Below, one piece after another: positions 20,301 to 41,400 of a DNA stretch of 64,000 nt (the first letter of the stretch is position 1; every line of letters begins with the position of its first letter). The stretch is from Physella acuta. Lineage: Eukaryota; Mollusca; Gastropoda; Physidae. A program made the position numbers and the translations under genes. The notes under the pieces were generated by a model that was not told where the DNA came from, ran no database searches, and saw only the letters and a list, made by a program, of their open reading frames with translations. Where the stretch lies: the NCBI RefSeq assembly GCF_028476545.1, contig NW_026731989.1:186001-250000 (forward strand). The letters run 5' to 3'.

Positions 20301-22798
20301 GTGGCCAGATGTATGAGGTGGCCAACTGTATGAGGTGGCCAGATGTATGAGGTGGCCAGATGTATGGGGTGGCCAGATGTATGAGGTGGCCAAATTTATG
20401 AGGTGGCCAGATGTATGAGGTGGCCAGATGTATGGGGTGGCCAGATGTATGAGGTGGCCAGATGTATGAGGTGGCCAGATGTATGGGGTGGCCAGATGTA
20501 TGAGGTGGCCAAATTTATGAGGTGGCCAGATGTATGAGGTGGCCAGATGTATGGGGTGGCCAGATGTATGAGGTGGCCAGATGTATGAGGTGGCCAGATG
20601 TATGAGGTGGCCAACTGTATGAGGTGGCCAGATGTATGAGGTGGCCAGATGTATGGGGTGGCCAGATGTATGAGGTGGCCAGATGTATGGGGTGGCCAGA
20701 TGTATGAGGTGGCCAAATTTATGAGGTGGCCAGATGTATGAGGTGGCCAGATGTATGGGGTGGCCAGATGTATGAGGTGGCCAAATTTATGAGGTGGCCA
20801 GATGTATGAGGTGGCCAGATGTATGGGGTGGCCAGATGTATGAGGTGGCCAGATGTATGAGGTGGCCAGATGTATGAGGTGGCCAACTGTATGAGGTGGC
20901 CAGATGTATGAGGTGGCCAGATGTATGGGGTGGCCAGATGTATGAGGTGGCCAGATGTATGAGGTGGCCAGATGTATGAGGTGGCCAGATGTATGAGGTG
21001 GCCAGATGTATGAGGTGGCCAGGTGTATGAGATGGCCAGATGTATGAGGTGGCCAGATGTATGAGGTGGCCATATGGTGGAGGTGGCCAGATGTATGAGG
21101 TGGCCAGATGTATGAGGTGGCCAGATGTATGAGGTGGCCAGATGTATGAGGTGGCCAGATGTATGAGGTGGCCAGGTGTATGAAGTGGCCAGGTGTATGA
21201 GGTGGCCAGATGGTGGAGGTGGCCAGATGTATGAGGTGGCCAAATGTATGAGGTGGCCAGGTGTATGAGGTGGCCAGCTGTATGCGGTGGCCAGCTGTAT
21301 GAGGTGGCCAGATGTATGAGGTGGCCAGATGTATGGGGTGGCCAGATGTAAGAGGTGGCCAGATGTATGGGGTGGCCAGATGTATGAGGTGGCCAACTGT
21401 ATGAGGTGGCCAGATGTATGAGGTGGCCAGATGTATGGGGTGGCCAGATGTATGAGGTGGCCAAATTTATGAGGTGGCCAGATGTATGAGGTAGCCAGAT
21501 GTATGGGGTGGCCAGATGTATGAGGTGGCCAGATGTATGAGGTGGCCAGATGTATGAGGTGGCCAACTGTATGAGGTGGCCAGATGTATGAGGTGGCCAG
21601 ATGTATGGGGTGGCCAGATGTATGAGGTGGCCAGATGTATGAGGTGGCCAGATGTATGAGGTGGCCAGATGTATGAGGTGGCCAGGTGTATGAGATGGCC
21701 AGATGTATGAGGTGGCCAGATGTATGAGGTGGCCATATGGTGGAGGTGGCCAGATGTATGAGGTGGCCAGATGTATGAGGTGGCCAGATGTATGAGGTGG
21801 CCAGATGTATGAGGTGGCCAGGTGTATGAAGTGGCCAGGTGTATGAGGTGGCCAGATGGTGGAGGTGGCCAGATGTATGAGGTGGCCAAATGTATGAGGT
21901 GGCCAGGTGTATGAGGTGGCCAGATGTATGAGGTGGCCAGGTGTATGAGATGGCCAGCTGTATGAGGTGGCCAGGTGTATGGGGTGGCCCAATGGTGGAG
22001 GTGGCCAGCTGTATGAGGTGGCCAGGTGTATGAGGTGGCCAGATGTATGAGATGGCCAGATGTATGAGGTGGCCAGGTGTATGAGATGGCCAGATGTATG
22101 AGGTGGCCAGATGTATGAGGTGGCCAGATGGTGGAGGTGGCCAGATGTATGAGGTGGCCAGATGTATGAGGTGGCCAGATGTATGAGGTGGCCAAATGTA
22201 TGAGGTGGCCAGCTATATTAGGTAGCCAAATGGTGGAGGTGGGATTTGTGGCCAAATGTATGAGGTGGCCAGATGTATGGGGTGGCCAAATGGTGGAGGT
22301 GGCCAGATGTATGGGGTGGCCAAATGGTAGAGGTGGCCAGATGGTAGAGGTGGCCAGCTGTATTAGGTAGCCAAATGGTGGAGGTGGGATTTGTGGCCAG
22401 ATGTATGGGGTGGCCAAATGGTGGAGGTGGCCAAATGGTGGAGGTGGCCAACTGTACGAAGCTAAAAATTAAAATATTGAACCCAGACAACTATAAAAGT
22501 GCTATGTTAACACACTCCACAGGACCTTGTGTTTTGGGTGACTGTGGGGTTCCACCACATCCCCCACACTGAGGACATCCCCAACACCCCGACTGTAGGC
22601 ACCAGCGCCACCATCTCGCTCCTGCCCTACAACTACTTCCACGAGTATCCGTCTGTCGGATCACGTGACGCCGTCAGGCTGGAGGTCAAGGACGGGGTCA
22701 TCAAGTCAGCTGACTACGGTCTACCAAACGTCGAGTGTTTACCAACAAACCTGAACATGACACATTTGTTACAGAATAAAAGTTTTTTATTTCCTTAA
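8412..22798 (+). CDS. Membrane copper amine oxidase gene 2 (complete, 11 coding exons)
   Basis: Exons: 8412-8528, 10392-10668, 13249-13486, 13723-13985, 15070-15298, 15890-16100, 16225-16400, 16791-16970, 17255-17545, 17784-17991, 22523-22798; 2466 nt, 821 aa. Domains: acidic cytoplasmic tail 1-39; one membrane span about 43-66 (VHLILALFVLSLIVNV...), implying a type II anchor; Gly/Ser/Gln-rich stalk; N2 domain about 132-210; N3 domain about 211-298; catalytic beta-sandwich to the end. By alignment to human AOC3, Asp437 is the catalytic base, Tyr525 the TPQ precursor (NYDY), and His574, His576 and His742 bind copper; the Tyr-to-first-His spacing is 49, as in AOC3. The start is the first ATG after an in-frame TGA. 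Position +3 from the Asp is Glu, not the usual aromatic. Intron 9 differs from the other copies. The largest copy, mainly through a 4.4-kb intron 10 array. Confidence 0.94.
8725..9265. repeat. Intron 1 minisatellite (a) of gene 2, ~20-bp unit
   Basis: Units like GGGTCAGTTAGTTGCTCTAT alternate with GGGTCAGTTCTATGA in irregular order, giving a mosaic of about 16- and 20-bp units. Short, decayed versions lie in genes 3 (24600-24740) and 4 (35700-35880). Confidence 0.85.
9686..10300. repeat. Intron 1 minisatellite (b) of gene 2, 40-bp unit, ~15 copies
   Basis: A regular 40-bp unit (GCTTTATGGGTCAGCTAGTT plus ATCATATGTGTTAACTACAT) shows very few substitutions, which suggests recent homogenisation. 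It ends about 90 bp before the exon 2 acceptor. The unit contains AG, unlike the intron 2 and 7 arrays. Confidence 0.93.
10873..13247. repeat. Intron 2 minisatellite of gene 2, ~36-bp unit, ~65 copies
   Basis: The unit runs CTGACCATCCAAATATCCC then TTCTCTTGTCTAATGAA and continues into the exon 3 acceptor itself (CTGACCATCCCATCAG|AC). Each unit has branch-point-like CTAAT/CTGAC and a pyrimidine tract. AG occurs only about six times in 2.4 kb. Because 36 is a multiple of three, long open frames occur on both strands; they are not genes. Partial higher-order repetition is visible, for example 10,900-11,130 resembles 11,280-11,510. Confidence 0.93.
14201..14935. mobile_element. Dispersed ~0.7-kb hairpin element in intron 4 of gene 2
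   Basis: Same family as at 1979, from TTTTACTTTCTCG to CACTCCCGGTTTATT. The internal microsatellite here is (CT)n at 14342-14371 followed by (GT)n. The copies in intron 4 of genes 2, 3 and 4 occupy the same place, so the insertion predates those duplications. Confidence 0.75.
15299..15712. repeat. Intron 5 minisatellite of gene 2, 12-bp donor-like unit
   Basis: Starts at the exon 5 donor (15298/15299) with GTGAGATGACAG repeats, then degenerates. Homologous to the array at 638. Confidence 0.88.
17066..17158. repeat. Long imperfect inverted repeat in intron 8 of gene 2
   Basis: The left arm ATCCTATCGTAGAAATAAGC pairs with the right arm in TGTTTATTTCGTCGACAGGAT around a short centre. Homologous hairpins occur in genes 3 and 4 but not in gene 1. 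Could be a small foldback/MITE or an RNA structure. Confidence 0.65.
18005..22460. repeat. Intron 10 minisatellite of gene 2, 17-bp unit, ~260 copies
   Basis: The unit GAGGTGGCCAGATGTAT recurs at a 17-bp period, with GGTGGAGGTGGCC and CCAAATTTATGAGG variants marking positions. A segment of at least 780 bp (19441-20222) recurs without a mismatch exactly 1020 bp (60 units) downstream (20461-21242), so the array has recent higher-order duplication. Stop-free minus-strand frames translate to 17-residue repeats such as ATSYIWPPHTSGHLIHL; these are artefacts. Confidence 0.95.
22775..22780 (+). promoter_or_regulatory. AATAAA hexamer inside the last codons of gene 2
   Basis: Same position as in gene 1, 18 nt before the end of the stop codon; followed by a T-rich stretch. 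Confidence 0.4.
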
Positions 22799-24058
22799 GC
22801 GAGAGAGTTCTTGTCACTTTTGTTTCAGTCATCGCGTTCCTTAGTGGGAGAATTCAGGGGCGGATACATGGGGAGGCTGATTGGGCAGCATCCTAATGCA
22901 CAAAGCATATTGCGCCAACCCCCCCCCCCCCCTCACCCAAAAAAACAATAAAAACCAAACAAACAACACTTCATCAACATCAGTGCACTTTCTTTAAGTG
23001 TCCTATGTAAATATATGTAACACATAGTCCTCATGGTGTAAACAATAAACAGAGTTGTTTCGCTGTTGTAATGTCTCATGAATGTTGAAAGATGCACATA
23101 GACTTTCTAGACATGTAATAAACAACCTCATTGGACATCGGCTCGAATGACAACATTAATTTTTTCCAAGACTAACCAGAACCCGATATGTATAAGTATA
23201 TGTATATATTGAAAGCTTTTTGTCATGGGTTCATGTTTTAGAGCGTTTACAACAATTGTAACCTCCATTACTAAAGGTGCTATTTGTGAATACTTAGAAA
23301 AATCATTCACTCATTTTATACAAGCCGTTTACACACGTGTCTCACACGTCCATCACACAAACTATTCACAGAAGTAGTTCGCAACTATGCTTTCACAAAA
23401 ATTAAGAGACCTCAGTCATATAGAGGACATTGAGAACAGTTTAAAATGTACATGATGTCAGTGTATCAGTATCAGTGTCAGTTTATGATTTTAGTGACAG
23501 TGCCATTAGAAGGTGTGTCAGTAGAGATGTCAGTGTCAGCAGATGATATCAGTTTCAGTGTCAGTGGATGACGTTAGTTTTAGTGATAGTAAATTATGTT
23601 AGTGTCAGTAAAAGGTGTTAGTGTCAGTATCAGTAGATGATGGAAGTGGCAGTAGATTGTCATTTTGTTGATCGAATTACCAACTCGGATAAGGAACTTC
23701 TCAGATCGTCAATACCACCGGGCCCTCCCCATAACTGAACTTTGACCCTTCTATACGCGAGGCGAACAGCCTTTCCACAAGAGTGCAGTATCATAGAAAT
23801 CAGTTTATTGAAGCACCTAGTCATGTGAACGCTTCGCTGGTTCCCTACACTTGTAATGGTTCGACAGCAATGTAACAAACTCGCTGATTCAGTCGGAGCG
23901 CTTGGCTGGGCGCTGGAAGGAACAGGTAGGTGTCTTACGCTGTTAGCGTTCTACTTGACGGTAGTTTTATAACATTGGAATTTTTTAAAGTTTTAATATT
24001 GACATGCAATAAGCAAACATGATTAAAACCCTCAGTAAATGTGTGCATAGCTCAGTAG
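22799..24058. other. Spacer between amine oxidase genes 2 and 3
   Basis: Homologous to 6904-8132 along its length. No gene recognised. It has a poly-C tract at about 22919-22932, a GTCAGT-rich segment at about 23455-23650, and a conserved block ending GGAACAG|GTAGGT at 23925, a possible non-coding exon donor. Confidence 0.5.
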
Positions 24059-24066
24059 TATAAAAG
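24059..24066 (+). promoter_or_regulatory. TATA box candidate of gene 3
   Basis: TATAAAAG, about 240 bp upstream of the start codon in sequence conserved among genes 2-4. Transcription would start near 24090, giving a leader with the 12-bp repeats. Confidence 0.5.
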
Positions 24067-24193
24067 GACGTTGAAGCTCTGAGAAAGCAAAGGCATGGTC
24101 TTCTGATCTGGTAGCACAACACATGTGACAGAGAAACAGGTAAACTCTACTTCCTCTGTCACAGCCAGGTCTCGTGTTTTACAGGCCTGAGAC

Positions 24194-24301
24194 ACCTGAG
24201 CCAACACCTGGGCCAACACCTGGGCCAATACCTGGGCCAACACCTGGGCCAACACCTGGGCCAACACCTGGGACATCACCTGGGCCAACACCTGGGCCAA
24301 C
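24194..24301. repeat. 12-bp leader minisatellite of gene 3, exactly 9 units
   Basis: Nine units of ACCTGGGCCAAC with a few substitutions (GAGCC, AATA, GACAT) end on the base before ATG, as in gene 2. Confidence 0.88.
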
Positions 24302-34014
<9,713 letters not shown>

Positions 34015-35258
34015 GCGAGAGAGTTCTTGTCACTTTTGTTCCAATCATCGAGCTCCTTAGTGGATGTATTCAGTGGAGGACAAATGGGAAGGCTGATTGG
34101 GCAGCAGCCTAAGGCCCAAAGCATATTGTACCCCCCCCCCCCCCCCCACCACCGAAAAAAATAAATAAAAATCAAACAACACTTCATCAACATCAGTGCA
34201 CTTTCTTTGACCGTCTCATGTAAATAGATGTAACACATAGTGCTCGTGGACTGGTGTAAACAATAAACTGAGCTGTTGCGCTGTTGTAATGTCTCATGAA
34301 TGTTGTTAGACGTACCCAGACTTTCTAGACATGTAATAAACAACCTCACTGGACATCGGCTCGAATGACAACATTAATTTTTCCAAGACTAACAAGAACC
34401 CGATATGTATAAGTATATGTATTTATCGAAAGCTTTTTGTCATGGGTTCATGTTTTAGAGCGTTTACAAAAATTGTAACCTCCATTACTAAAGGTGCTAT
34501 TTGTGAATACTCAGTAAAATCATTCACTCATTTTATACAAGCCGTTTACACACGTGTCTCACACGTCCATCACACAAATTATTCACAGAAGTAGTTCGCA
34601 ACTATGCTTTCACAAAAATTAAGCGACCTCAGTCATATAGAGGACATTGAGAACAGTTTAAAATGTATATGATGTCAGTGTATCAGTATCAGTGTCAGTT
34701 TATGATTTTAGTGACAGTGCCATTAGAAGGTGTGTCAGTACAGATGTCAGTGTCAGCAGATGATATCAGTGTCAGTGTCAGTAAATTGTGTTAGTGTCAG
34801 TAAAAGGTGCTAGTGCCAGTATCAGTAGATGATGGAAGTGGCAGTAGATTGTAGTTCCGTTGATCGAATTACCAACTCGGATATGGAACTTCTCAGATAT
34901 CAGATCGTCAATACCACCGGGCCCTCCCCATACCTGAACTTTGACCCTTCTACACGCGAGGCGAACAGCCTTTCCACAAGAGTGCAGTATCATAGAAATC
35001 AGTTTATTGAAGCACCTAGTCATGTGAACGCTTCGCTGGTTCCCTACACTTGTAATGGTTCGACAGCAATGTAAAAAACTCGCTGATTCAGTCGGGGCGC
35101 TTGGCTGGGCGCTGGAAGGAACAGGTAGGTGTCTTACGCTGTTAGCGTTCTACTTGTCGGTAGTTTTATAGCTTTGGAATTTTTTTAAAGTTTTAATATT
35201 GACATGCAATAAGCAAACATGATTAAAACCCTCAGTAAATGTGTGCATAGCTCAGTAG
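34015..35258. other. Spacer between amine oxidase genes 3 and 4
   Basis: Homologous to the other two spacers: poly-C at about 34130-34147, GTCAGT-rich segment at about 34675-34850, and a conserved block ending GGAACAG|GTAGGT at 35124. A frame of 81 codons (34829-35074) is open here, but the homologous sequence in the other spacers has a stop, so I do not call a gene. Confidence 0.5.
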
Positions 35259-35266
35259 TATAAAAG
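35259..35266 (+). promoter_or_regulatory. TATA box candidate of gene 4
   Basis: TATAAAAG, about 145 bp before the ATG in the same conserved context as in gene 3. The distance is shorter because the leader has only one 12-bp unit (35394-35405). Confidence 0.5.
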
Positions 35267-35405
35267 GACGGTGAAGTTCTGAGAAAGCAAAGGCATGGTC
35301 TTCTGATCTGGTAGCACATCACATGTGACAGAGAAACAGGTAAACTCTACTTCCTCTGTCACAGTCAGGTTTCGTGTTTTACAGGCCTGAGACACCTGAG
35401 CCAAC

Positions 35406-38400
35406 ATGTCTGAAAGCGTTTCATTCAAAGAGCTGTTGACCGAGTCGGAGGATGAGCAGCTGTTCACGGCTCCAGCTTTGAGAAACAGAGCCAGACAGAA
35501 TGGCTGCAACCACAAGGTAAGGCTTGGCTGGATTCGATCCTCTAACCTGAACTAACAGCCCTTGTGTAGTCAACGCAGCGGATTCAAATTCAATAGACCA
35601 GACTACTAACTTCACCCCCATACTCGAATTTTCCTCGCTCATTTTTGTGGGTGGCTAAACTTTATTGGATAATCTATTTGTTCAATAGGTCATCTAGTTT
35701 TTGTATGGGTTAGTTCTATGAAGGTCAGTTGCTCTGTGGGTCAGTTCTATGAAGGTCAGTTAGTTGTTCTATGGGTCAGTTAGTTGCTCTGTGGGTCAGT
35801 TCTATGAAGGTCAGTTAGTTGCTCTATGGGTCAGTTAGTTGCTCTGTGGGTCAGATAGTTGCCGCATGGGTCAGTTATATTGAGATTATCTAGTTCTATA
35901 GGTCAGCTTGTTATTGTGTCTCTGTTGCTTTATCTCTTCCTGCCTGCTACACAGCATATACTTCTAACACTGACAGCCAACCAAATAGTTACAGTTAAAC
36001 CTGCTCAACCATAACAGTCAAAATATATTAGCAGTAGTCTCCCCTAGTTGAAAGTTTGTCTAGTGTGTAGACATTTGAAAAGAACTGACTCTTGAACTAC
36101 ATAATCGTAACGGCGTATTTAAAAATAGCTTGACAGGTCATCCATGTCAAATCACATATGAAAGATATTTAACTGTACTGTGTCAGACGAGCTTACTAAA
36201 TGAACACATGTCAGAACACAACTGAACCAGGTCGGTGTGTAACTGCACACTCTGAGAATGTGTAGGACAATTCACTTGAAGTATTTGACACAGTTGCTCT
36301 ATGGGTTAGCATATGTGTTAACTACATGCTTTATGGGTCAGCTAGTTATCCTGTAGTCAGCGAGCTGCCCTATGGGCCATCTATTTGCTCTATACAAATG
36401 AAAAAGACCAACCTCTTGAAATATTTGACCCGTTTCAGAACCGCCGTGTCCACCTGATCCTGGCACTTTTCGTCCTGTCTCTGATCGTCAACGTGACCTT
36501 GACCTGGATACTCATAGTGAACAAGGGTGGCCAGCAGAAGTCCCAGCCCAACAGCTCACAGCCCCAGGGTGGGGGGACCTGGGGAGAGAAGTGTGGAGGC
36601 ACCGTGCTGCCCCGCTGTCCCGGGGTGTTGGGCGGTGCTGGCGTGACGTATGAGAACATTTTTCTGGATCTGAGCTTTGAGGAGATCGAGGCTGTCAACA
36701 AGTTCTTGAAAGGTGAGAGGTCAAAGATTACACGAAAGGTCAGAGGTAGGTCAACCATCAACTGTATCGTGAGAAATTGACAGGTACATGAAAAATAACC
36801 GGTTAAAAAGAACATGGAAGGTGAAAGGTCAACACGTGACTAAAGGATAGAGGTAAAGGGGTCACAAGTACTTGTGAAGTGAGAGGTCAAGAAAGACCTT
36901 AAGCGACAAATACACTACTTTAAACTATCCATCCAAATATCCTTTCTCTTGTCTAATGACATGACCATCCAAATATCCATTCTCTCGTCTAATGAACTGA
37001 CCATCCAAATATCCATTCTCTCGTCTAATGAACTGACCAATAAAAACACCCCTTCTCTTGTCTAATGAACTGACCATCGAAATATCCTTTCTCTTGTCTA
37101 ATGAACTGACCATCCAAATATCCATTCTCTCGTCTAATGAACTGACCATCCAAATATCTTCCCTTGTCTAATGAACTGACCATCCAAATACCCCTTCTCT
37201 TGTCTAATGAACTGACCATCCAAATATCCATTCTCTCGTCTAATGAACTGACCATCCATATATCCTTTCTCTTGTCTAATGAACTGACCATCCATATATC
37301 CGTTCTCTTGTCTAATGACATGACCATCCAAATATCCATTCTCTCGTCTAATGAACTGACCATCCAAATACCCTTTCTCTTGTCTAATGAACTGACCATC
37401 CAAATATCCATTCTCTCGTCTAATGAACTGACCATCCAAATATCCCTTCTCTTGTCTAATGAACTGACCATCCAAATATCCCTTCTCTTGTCTAATGACC
37501 TGACCATCCAAATATCCCTTCTCTTGTCTAATGAACTGACCATCCAAATATCCCTTCTCTTGTCTAATGACCTGACCATCCAAATATCCCTTCTCTTGTC
37601 TAATGACCTGACCATCCAAATACCCCTTCTCTTGTCTAATGAACTGACCATCCAAATACCCCTTCTCTTGTCTAATGAACTGACCATCCAAATATCCCTT
37701 CTCTTGTCTAATGAACTGACCATCCAAATACCCCTTCTCTTGTCTAATGAACTGACCATCCAAATATCCCTTCTCTTGTCTAATGAACTGACCATCCAAA
37801 TACCCCTTCTCTTGTCTAATGAACTGACCATCCAAATACCCCTTCTCTTGTCTAATGAACTGACCATCCAAATACCCCTTCTCTTGTCAATCTTGTCTAA
37901 TGACCTGACCATCCAAATACCCCTTCTCTTGTCTAATGAACTGACCATCCAAATATCTCCTCCTGTCTAATGACCTGACCATCCAAATTTCCCTTCTCTT
38001 GTCTAATGACCTGACCATCCAAATATCCCTTCTCTTGTCTAATGACCTGACCATCCAAATATCCCTTCTCTTGTCTAATGACCTGACCATCCAAATATCC
38101 CTTCTCTTGTCTAATGACCTGACCATCCCATCAGACACCGCCCTGGTCAACTGGAAGAACAGCAGTGTGTATGGCATTGAGCTTCACGTGCCCAACAAAA
38201 CCGACGCCATCAACTTCTTGGACAGACAGGGTTCGAAACCAGTTCGGGAGGCGAGGGTGGTCATCGTGCGGCCAGACGTGCCCAGGGTGGAGGAGTATGT
38301 TGTCGGTCCTCTGCCGTCCCCGACTCGCATGGATCCGAACCCAAGGCGTGAAATAAAATCTCTTCCATTCAGGTAGATCTTTGTTACATTAGTTTTACGG

Positions 38401-41400
38401 GTAGATCTTTGTTACATTAGTTTTACGGGTAGATCTTTGTTACATGAGGTTTTTAACTAAATCCACCCTGGAAGTTTCATTTTATTTTCGAGTTTTAAAA
38501 CCTGTGCAATTTTTGGCAAAACAGTTAACAAACATAAGGAATTATTAATTTGGTTTAATTTGGTTGGATCTAATTAAAAAGAAATCTGACATTTGTTATC
38601 TCCCTGTGACCACCAACAGATACCACCCAACTTACGGAGTCGATGAGGCCACAGCGGCAGTTATGAAGGTCCTCTTGAGCCCCAGGGTAAAACAAATCAT
38701 ACTCGAGAGTTACGGGACTTTCTTCTCCGAGTGCGGGGGTGAGTGTCTGATGATCATCCCCCAGAAGACAAGCTCCGCCTACACCGACACGACCCTCATC
38801 GTCATGGGGGTCTATTACCAAACAGACTTCCCCACTATTAATCCTGGAGATTTGATGATCACGATGAAAGAAACATCACTAGGTAAATGTAATGCAGCCA
38901 TTTGTGTGTGATAGACAGACTCAGCACAAGGGAGAGAACACATGTATATTTTAAGTTCTTTATTTGAGTTAACTCCCTGAGATGGCTATTTTCTTCTTAT
39001 ACTATAACCAGTAGTTTAACCAGGTGATCATAGAGTGAAAGTAAACACTACCTCCACAGTACAGAACAATATGCTTCGACGATAAAATTTTTTGATCTTT
39101 GATATATTTTTACTTTCTCGTATACAAAGTATAGAGGAAGTATTGTAATCGTGTAAAAAAAATATAAAAAATTCGAGATTTTTACAAATCTCGACGTTTT
39201 ACACCTGATTCGGGAAAAACATAGTTTTGCAGTTTTTTCCGTATGTCTGTGTGTGTGTGTGTGTGTCTGTGAACACGATAACTTGAGTACCGTTAAAGCT
39301 ATGTTGAAATTTCATATATAAGTTTTATATCAAAATCGTAGATCTGTATCAGCTTTTGAGCGATATTCGATAACCGGAAGTGGAACTTTTTCTACTTTGA
39401 ATTTTTCAAAAGCCTATAAGTTGAGTACTATTTCAGATAGATGAAATTTCACATGTAAGTAAAAGATCTAATTTTCTGCCTTATGTTAAATTTTGAATGA
39501 TTTCCATTGACAGGAAGTAGTAATTTACGCTATTTCTGATTTCTCGAAAAAAAAACGCATGTGAATTTATAAAGTATAAATACTATTCCGCACTATTATA
39601 TACATATTGTTTGGCGTTCACTTGGTGCGCAATTTTTTTTTCTAGGAGATGCTATTCCATTTTAAAGAGTTAAAATAATTAAAAATGGATTAAAAATCAT
39701 GTTTATATCCCGAGTTGCCATCCCCAGTAGTGTTATATAAGAATATTCGATAAAGTTTAGGGGAGATCACTCCCGGTTTATTTAATGTCTATTCATCCAA
39801 ATTTCCTAAAACTAATTCGCTCAATTATTGATTGGAAGTGGAAAATTCCTGTTGTTGTTAAAAAATTTGAAGTATTAGTCGCAACTAAATGGTTACCGTG
39901 ACGTGACGTTTCAGACAGCCTGAAGTTTGAGGTGGACTCTGTGTTCTATGGCGGCTACTACTTCACGTCAGTCCGAGACTTTGTGGCAGCCTATGAGGGG
40001 GACAGGATGACCAAGGTCCGCAAGACGTTCCCCAGGCCCCAGCAGACTTCTGTGCCAGGGACGGTCAACTTGAGGGGCAGGACCTTCCCTGCCGCAGGTC
40101 TGTCAGGCTCAAGGGAATACCAGCCTTCAGGTAAACGATACAGGTGAGATGACAGGTGACAGTTAACAGGTGAAATGACAAGTTAGGTGACAGTCGAGAT
40201 GACAGAGTGGACTATCGAGTTGACGTGTGAGGTGACAGGTGAGATGACAGGTGAGATGACAAGCGACAAGTGAGATGACAGGTGAGGTGACAGGTGAGAT
40301 GACAGGTGAGATGACAGGTGAGATGACAGGTGAGATGACAGGTGAGATGACAGGTGAGATCACAGTCGAGATGACAGAGGGGACTATCGAGTTGACATCT
40401 GAGGTGACAGGTTAGGTTATAGTTAGATGACAGGCGATATAGCAGGTTTAATGTAAGGTAAGATCACAGTTTAAAAAAATTCTTGGATGGTCAAAAGGCT
40501 ATCGAAGCAAATGCAGAAAGAAAAGCAGGCTGAAGTCGGAGCCATGGGACCATATGACCATGTTGACAAGTAAATCTTTAAATCTTTATTAGAGGGAATA
40601 CCCTCCAATTTCAGATGCCAGATGACACAACAGGTTAAATGTCAAGGTTTTACTCACAAGTAGCTAGTGTAATTTATTGTATGGAAATCTACATTAAGGT
40701 AGTTGTTTTTTTTCCCTATACAGTGTAAGTGCCGGACATGTGGAGTACCTGGAGTGGAGCTTCAATGTCCGAATGTCCGCAGTTGCTGGCCCCCAGGTGT
40801 GGGATGTTCGCTGGGCAGGGGAGAGAATCGCGTTTGAGATTAGCCTACAGGAGGTCGCGGTTATCTACTTTGGGGCTAATCCTAACGCCTTTTACACTCA
40901 CCTGTCTGACAGTTCTGAGGGTCTAGGTAACCAGGTAAGATGGTTCAGGTAATTACTTTAGATGGTTAATTAGCAACAAAATTAGCTAACCAGAGACCCT
41001 CAGCCTAAGTTTTGAGTGAAATGACTTGACAGCTGACGTACTGTGACTTTTGTTCCAGGCCTTTGGTCTCGTGCCTGGAGTGGACTGTCCGGACTACGCC
41101 ACATTTTTACCTCAGGCAATTTATGACAATGAGCAACACGTAACCAGAACACTGAACAACTGTTTTTGTCTGTTTGAACACAACATGGGGATTCCCCTAC
41201 GACGTCACTACACGAATGACCCATCTATTGGCAGGTGGGTCTTCAAGACTTTAGTCCATGCTATGCTCTAACCCACCATTGTTCTAAATTATGCGCCATA
41301 ATAACGTATGCTCCACCAACATGGTATGCTCCTCATTAATGTCATTATACCTCCTATATGCCTATACTCCACCTACAAGCTATTACCCCACATCAATGGC

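Noticed and set aside
17836-22417. Long minus-strand frames (up to ~400 codons) rich in WPPHTSGHL
   Set aside because: They are the stop-free translation of a 17-bp tandem repeat in an intron of a plus-strand gene; the same peptide appears in shifted frames and has no domain.
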